This document shows positions 30,544 to 33,844 of a DNA stretch of 33,844 bases, one piece after another. Source of the stretch: Caccovicinus sp964425595 (lineage in GTDB: Bacteria > Bacillota > Clostridia > Lachnospirales > Lachnospiraceae); NCBI GenBank assembly GCA_964425595.1, contig CAYRMW010000022.1, forward strand, positions 1 through 33,844. Direction: 5' to 3'. The stretch's first letter is position 1, and each line of letters opens with the position of its first letter. The notes beneath the pieces were generated by a model. It saw only the letters and a list, made by a program, of their open reading frames with translations. It was not told the DNA's origin and did no database searches. The translations under genes and the position numbers were made by a program.

Positions 30544-32892
30544 ATGATGAACGAGAGCAGAGGAATATTCTGGGAGGATGAACCTGCCAAAGACTGGATG
30601 GAAGCGTACCCGATCGGAAACGGACGTCAGGGTGCTATGATTTTCGGAGGCTGCAGCCGTGAACGGGTCCAGCTGAACCTGGACAGTCTCTGGTACGGCG
30701 GTCATGTGGATCGGATCAATCCGGAAGCAAAAGAAAATCTGGGTCACGTGCGGCAGCTGATCCTGGAGGGGAAGATCCCGGAGGCAGAGGAAAAGCTGGT
30801 CTATTGCTTTTCCGGAACGCCGCAGAGCCAGCGGCCGTATCAGACGCTGGGCGATCTGTGGATCACCTACGGAACGCCGCGGCTGCGATGGGATCCGGAA
30901 GACGCATCGTCATACTGGCGCGAGCTGGATCTGGAAAAAGGAGTGGTGCAGGAATGCTTTGTACGGACGGACATCGGAGAAATCCGGAAACGTTATTTTG
31001 CTTCCTGGCCGTCCCGCGTGATCGTGGTGAGCATGGAGTGCCTGCCGCCGGCAGAAACCGCATCCCCGGAGGAAAAAGGCGGCGGAATCTCCTTTTCTGC
31101 TATCCTGCAAAGAGGACGTTTTTATGAGCGCGCCGGCAAAGTGAACGGCCATACCATTTTTATGGACGGCCGGTCAGGTGCGGACGGCGTGAAATTCTAC
31201 ACGGCAGTTGCCGCGCTGGCAGAGGGACCGCAAAGCCGGGTGCAGACGGCAGGGGAACATCTGGTCGTTAAAAACTGCCGGAAGGTAACCCTGCTGATTG
31301 CCGGTGAAACCAGCTTTTATGAAACAGACCCGGAAGCGGCAGTGAAAAAACGCCTTGATGAAGCGGAAAAGCTTGGGGTGGAAGTGCTTCTGCGCAAGCA
31401 TGAGGAAGACTATGGAACCCTTTTTGGAAGAGTCCGCTTTCATCTGGGGAAGAAAGGCGCCGGCGACAGGCTGCCGGCATCCATGCCTCTCCATCGCAGA
31501 AGAGAAGAACATCCGGAAGACCCGTTGTTGGCAGCGGCTTATTATCAATTCTGCCGCTATCTGATGATCGCGGGAAGCCGGCCGGACTCCCTCCCGCTCA
31601 ATCTGCAGGGGATCTGGAACGAGGAAATACAGCCGGCGTGGGATTCCAAGTATACGATCAACATTAACACGGAAATGAACTACTGGCCCGCGGAGAGCAG
31701 TAATCTTGCCGAATGCGGAAAGCCGCTGTTTGACCTGATCCGGCGCATGGCAGAGACCGGCAGAGATACGGCGCGCCGCATGTACGGCTGCCGCGGATTT
31801 ATGGCGCATCATAATACGGATATCTGGGCGGACACCGCTCCACAGGATATCTATATCCCGGCAACGTACTGGGTGATGGGCGGCGCGTGGCTGTGCACGC
31901 ACATCATGCGGCACTACCGCTATATGAAGGATGACGAATTCCTTCGCGCGCTTTATCCCTGCCTGGAGGAAGCGGTGCTTTTCTTTGAAGATTTTCTGAT
32001 CGAAGACGGTGGTGAGCTGGTGACCTGTCCTTCCGTATCGCCGGAGAATACGTATATCATGAAGGACGGAACAGAAGGCTGTATCTGCGCCGGGAGTACG
32101 ATGGATGTGGAGATCCTGACGGATCTTTTCACCGATTATCTGGAGGCATCGGAAATTTTGGCGGTGAAAAGCGCGGTCTCTGAAAAGGCGGCGGAATGCC
32201 TCCGCCGTTTTCCCGGGCTGAAAATCGGGAAACACGGCCAGATCCAGGAGTGGAGAGAGGATTATGAGGAAAAAGAACCGGGGCACCGGCATATTTCCCA
32301 GCTTTATGCGCTGTATCCTTCCAACCAGATTTCCTGCGACCGGACGCCGGCGCTTGCACAGGCGGCAGCCGCAACGCTGGAGCGGCGGCTTTTGTACGGG
32401 GGCGGCCATACCGGCTGGAGCTGCGCCTGGATCGTGTGCATGTATGCGAAACTCGAGAAGGGCGAAGAGGCATATCAAAATCTCGTGAAGCTGTTCCGGC
32501 AGTCGACCGCGCCGAATCTTATGGACACGCATCCAAGAAAAGACGGCCGCGTCTTCCAGATCGACGGCAACATGGGCGCGCTTGCCGGGATGACGGAAAT
32601 GCTGGTCCACGCTGAGCCGGGATACGTAAAACTGCTGCCGTCCCTTCCCTCCGCGTGGAAAGACGGCGAGATCAGCGGGATCCGGATCATGGATGGCGGA
32701 CAGATTTCTCTGCGGTGGGAAGACGGAGAGGTTTCTTGGTACGCGGTGCAGGCCGCGAAGGAACCGCTCTGTCTGACCCTGGCTTACGCGGGGAAGCGTG
32801 AGCAGATCGAGGCAGCTGCCGGAGAGACGGTGGAGCGAGAAATCGGCAAAGCGCGGCAACCAGAGGCTGCGGCGCCCGGACGGCCGAAATAA
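30544..32892 (+). CDS. GH95-family alpha-L-fucosidase, cytoplasmic
   Basis: This 782-residue glycoside hydrolase releases L-fucose (or in some members L-galactose) from oligosaccharides by an inverting mechanism. Family segments include WMEAYPIGNGRQGAMIFGG and NLDSLWYGG near the N-terminus. The central segments are NLQGIWNEEIQPAWDSKYTI and NINTEMNYWPAESSNLAE, whose asparagines correspond to the catalytic-site Asn pair of GH95. They are followed by HRHISQLYALYPSNQI and GGHTGWSCAW. There is no signal peptide, so it acts on imported oligosaccharides. GAAGGGGAAG precedes the first of two adjacent ATG codons. It is divergent from the AraC-type gene. No fucose transporter or fucose-catabolism gene lies within the window. 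Confidence 0.92.
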   Translation: MMNESRGIFWEDEPAKDWMEAYPIGNGRQGAMIFGGCSRERVQLNLDSLWYGGHVDRINPEAKENLGHVRQLILEGKIPEAEEKLVYCFSGTPQSQRPYQTLGDLWITYGTPRLRWDPEDASSYWRELDLEKGVVQECFVRTDIGEIRKRYFASWPSRVIVVSMECLPPAETASPEEKGGGISFSAILQRGRFYERAGKVNGHTIFMDGRSGADGVKFYTAVAALAEGPQSRVQTAGEHLVVKNCRKVTLLIAGETSFYETDPEAAVKKRLDEAEKLGVEVLLRKHEEDYGTLFGRVRFHLGKKGAGDRLPASMPLHRRREEHPEDPLLAAAYYQFCRYLMIAGSRPDSLPLNLQGIWNEEIQPAWDSKYTININTEMNYWPAESSNLAECGKPLFDLIRRMAETGRDTARRMYGCRGFMAHHNTDIWADTAPQDIYIPATYWVMGGAWLCTHIMRHYRYMKDDEFLRALYPCLEEAVLFFEDFLIEDGGELVTCPSVSPENTYIMKDGTEGCICAGSTMDVEILTDLFTDYLEASEILAVKSAVSEKAAECLRRFPGLKIGKHGQIQEWREDYEEKEPGHRHISQLYALYPSNQISCDRTPALAQAAAATLERRLLYGGGHTGWSCAWIVCMYAKLEKGEEAYQNLVKLFRQSTAPNLMDTHPRKDGRVFQIDGNMGALAGMTEMLVHAEPGYVKLLPSLPSAWKDGEISGIRIMDGGQISLRWEDGEVSWYAVQAAKEPLCLTLAYAGKREQIEAAAGETVEREIGKARQPEAAAPGRPK

Positions 32893-32922
32893 TATTCCAG
32901 TGATATGTTTTTAATATTCCTT

Positions 32923-32949
32923 TTGTATCCGGAGGTCCTATGCTATAAT
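32923..32949 (+). promoter_or_regulatory. Promoter of cysE
   Basis: A perfect TATAAT (32944-32949) preceded by TGC (extended -10) has TTGTAT 15 nt upstream. The leader that follows begins with a strong hairpin at 32960-32992. Confidence 0.6.
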
Positions 32950-32959
32950 GAAGCGTACG

Positions 32960-32992
32960 GCGGCCCCGGACGCTGTTTCCTGGGACGGCCGC
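32960..32992 (+). other. 5' leader hairpin of cysE
   Basis: GCGGCC (32960-32965) pairs with GGCCGC (32987-32992), with further inner pairing, at the very 5' end of the predicted cysE transcript. It has no T-tract and may stabilise the mRNA. Confidence 0.4.
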
Positions 32993-33010
32993 GGAAAGGG
33001 ATGAGGGAGT

Positions 33011-33667
33011 ATGATTTTAAAAGATATATGGCTGGATGTGAAGGCGGTGCAGGCCCGGGATCCGGCGGCGCGGAACGCTCTGGAGGTCTTGCTTCTCTAC
33101 CAGGGTGTCCATGCGCTGATCTGGCACCGGTTTGCCCACTGGTTCTACCGGCGGAAAATGTTCTTCATTGCCCGTCTGATTTCACAGATCAGCCGTTTCT
33201 TTACATTGATCGAAATCCACCCGGGCGCTCAGCTCGGCCATGGAATCCTGATCGACCATGGCTGCGGGGTGGTGATCGGGGAAACGGCGGTAGTGGGCGA
33301 TAACTGCACCATCTACCAGGGCGTGACCCTGGGCGGGGTGGGACTGAATAAGGGAAAGCGTCATCCCACCCTGGGCAATAATGTGACCGTAGGCTGCGGC
33401 GCCAAGATCCTTGGCGCTTTCGAAGTGGGCGACAACTGCTCCATCGCGGCCAATGCTGTGCTGTTAAAGCCTCTGGAGGACAACGTTACGGCGGTGGGCA
33501 TCCCCGCCCGTCCGGTAAAAAAGGACGGCGTGCGCCTGCCGCCCCAGAAGACGGTCCATTCGGAGGAGATCGAGCGCCTGAATAAAAAGATCGCCATGCT
33601 GGAGGGGCAGTTAGAAGAGCTGCGCCGGGAGATGGCGGCAAAGACCGTGGGGGACGCGCATCCTTGA
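33011..33667 (+). CDS. cysE: Serine O-acetyltransferase
   Basis: This 218-residue enzyme transfers acetyl from acetyl-CoA to L-serine, the first step of cysteine synthesis in the cytoplasm. It has the N-terminal helical region (LLYQGVHALIWHRFAHWFY), followed by the left-handed beta-helix with hexapeptide repeats. Catalytic-site segments are ILIDHGCGVVIGE and GVTLGGVG...GKRHPTLG. The last 40 residues form a charged coiled-coil-like tail (EEIERLNKKIAMLEGQLEELRREM), typical of Firmicutes EpsC-type enzymes. It has its own promoter. No cysteine synthase is visible next to it. Confidence 0.95.
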   Translation: MILKDIWLDVKAVQARDPAARNALEVLLLYQGVHALIWHRFAHWFYRRKMFFIARLISQISRFFTLIEIHPGAQLGHGILIDHGCGVVIGETAVVGDNCTIYQGVTLGGVGLNKGKRHPTLGNNVTVGCGAKILGAFEVGDNCSIAANAVLLKPLEDNVTAVGIPARPVKKDGVRLPPQKTVHSEEIERLNKKIAMLEGQLEELRREMAAKTVGDAHP

Positions 33668-33818
33668 ATTGACGCCGCGGCCCCCTGCGGCTGATCGTTT
33701 TGGAGAACCGCGAAGGCTTTCATGGCCGTTCATGGACAGGCAGCATTGCTTTGGAACGGATTCCCCAAAATGTTCATCAAATCTTACCTTCCTTTTACAA
33801 ATCGGTCGCATTCTCTTT
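33668..33818. other. Intergenic region after cysE, no gene supported
   Basis: Nothing convincing is coded here. A weak hairpin (GCCGC...GCGGC followed by TGATCGTTTT) lies just after the cysE stop and could be a poor terminator. Confidence 0.4.
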
Positions 33819-33844
33819 CCGGCTTTACAAAGCCGGTATTTTTT
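33819..33844 (+). terminator. Intrinsic terminator at the window edge
   Basis: CCGGCTTTACAAAGCCGG is a perfect stem-loop followed by TATTTTTT. It is the strongest terminator after cysE, about 150 nt downstream of its stop. Confidence 0.8.

Noticed and set aside
31174..32859. Long minus-strand open frame opposite the GH95 gene
   Set aside because: It is a shadow of the fucosidase reading frame with no recognisable domain.
1..33844. CRISPR arrays, insertion sequences, prophage or toxin-antitoxin genes
   Set aside because: No regularly spaced repeats, transposase, integrase, phage or toxin-like genes were seen on either strand.

Overview
The window looks like a chromosomal segment from an anaerobic Gram-positive gut bacterium, most likely a member of Clostridia/Lachnospiraceae. 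This rests on strong AGGAGG-type ribosome binding sites, a BMP-type nucleoside ABC importer, the anaerobic cobaltochelatase CbiK, a cytoplasmic GH95 fucosidase, and many TTGACA/TATAAT promoters. No phage, insertion sequence, CRISPR array or rRNA was seen. The assignment is inference from gene content, not from a marker gene.

Layout. 1-11.8 kb is GC-rich and holds topB (topoisomerase III), a convergent MFS transporter, cbiK, a heterodimeric ABC exporter, a cytidylate kinase-like protein, and a metal-efflux unit. The metal unit is a CsoR-family repressor, a P1B ATPase and a 61-residue membrane protein, with palindromic operators at both promoters. 11.8-12.1 kb holds a minus-strand elongator tRNA-Met with a near-consensus promoter and two hairpins downstream.

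12.4-24.4 kb is visibly more AT-rich. It is one nucleoside-utilisation cassette: a divergently transcribed LacI-type regulator fused to a ribokinase-like domain, then a long operon of BMP lipoprotein, double ATPase, two permeases, inosine/uridine-type nucleoside hydrolase, M20 amidohydrolase, GATase1-like protein, second M20 amidohydrolase and ribokinase. The implied flow is nucleoside import, cleavage to base plus ribose, and phosphorylation of ribose. The two amidohydrolases and the GATase-like protein are not needed for plain nucleosides and hint at a modified or conjugated substrate.

24.4-29.3 kb returns to high GC and holds a tightly overlapping minus-strand operon: circularly permuted ATP-grasp, alpha-E protein, transglutaminase-like protease, and two AstE/M14-like proteins. 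One of the last two keeps its zinc ligands and the other has lost its histidines. The operon has a good promoter followed by a leader of about 245 nt containing an intrinsic terminator, which suggests attenuation. I consider this poorly understood peptide/amide-forming system the most interesting content.

29.4-33.8 kb holds an AraC-type regulator divergent from a GH95 alpha-L-fucosidase, then serine O-acetyltransferase and a terminator at the window edge.
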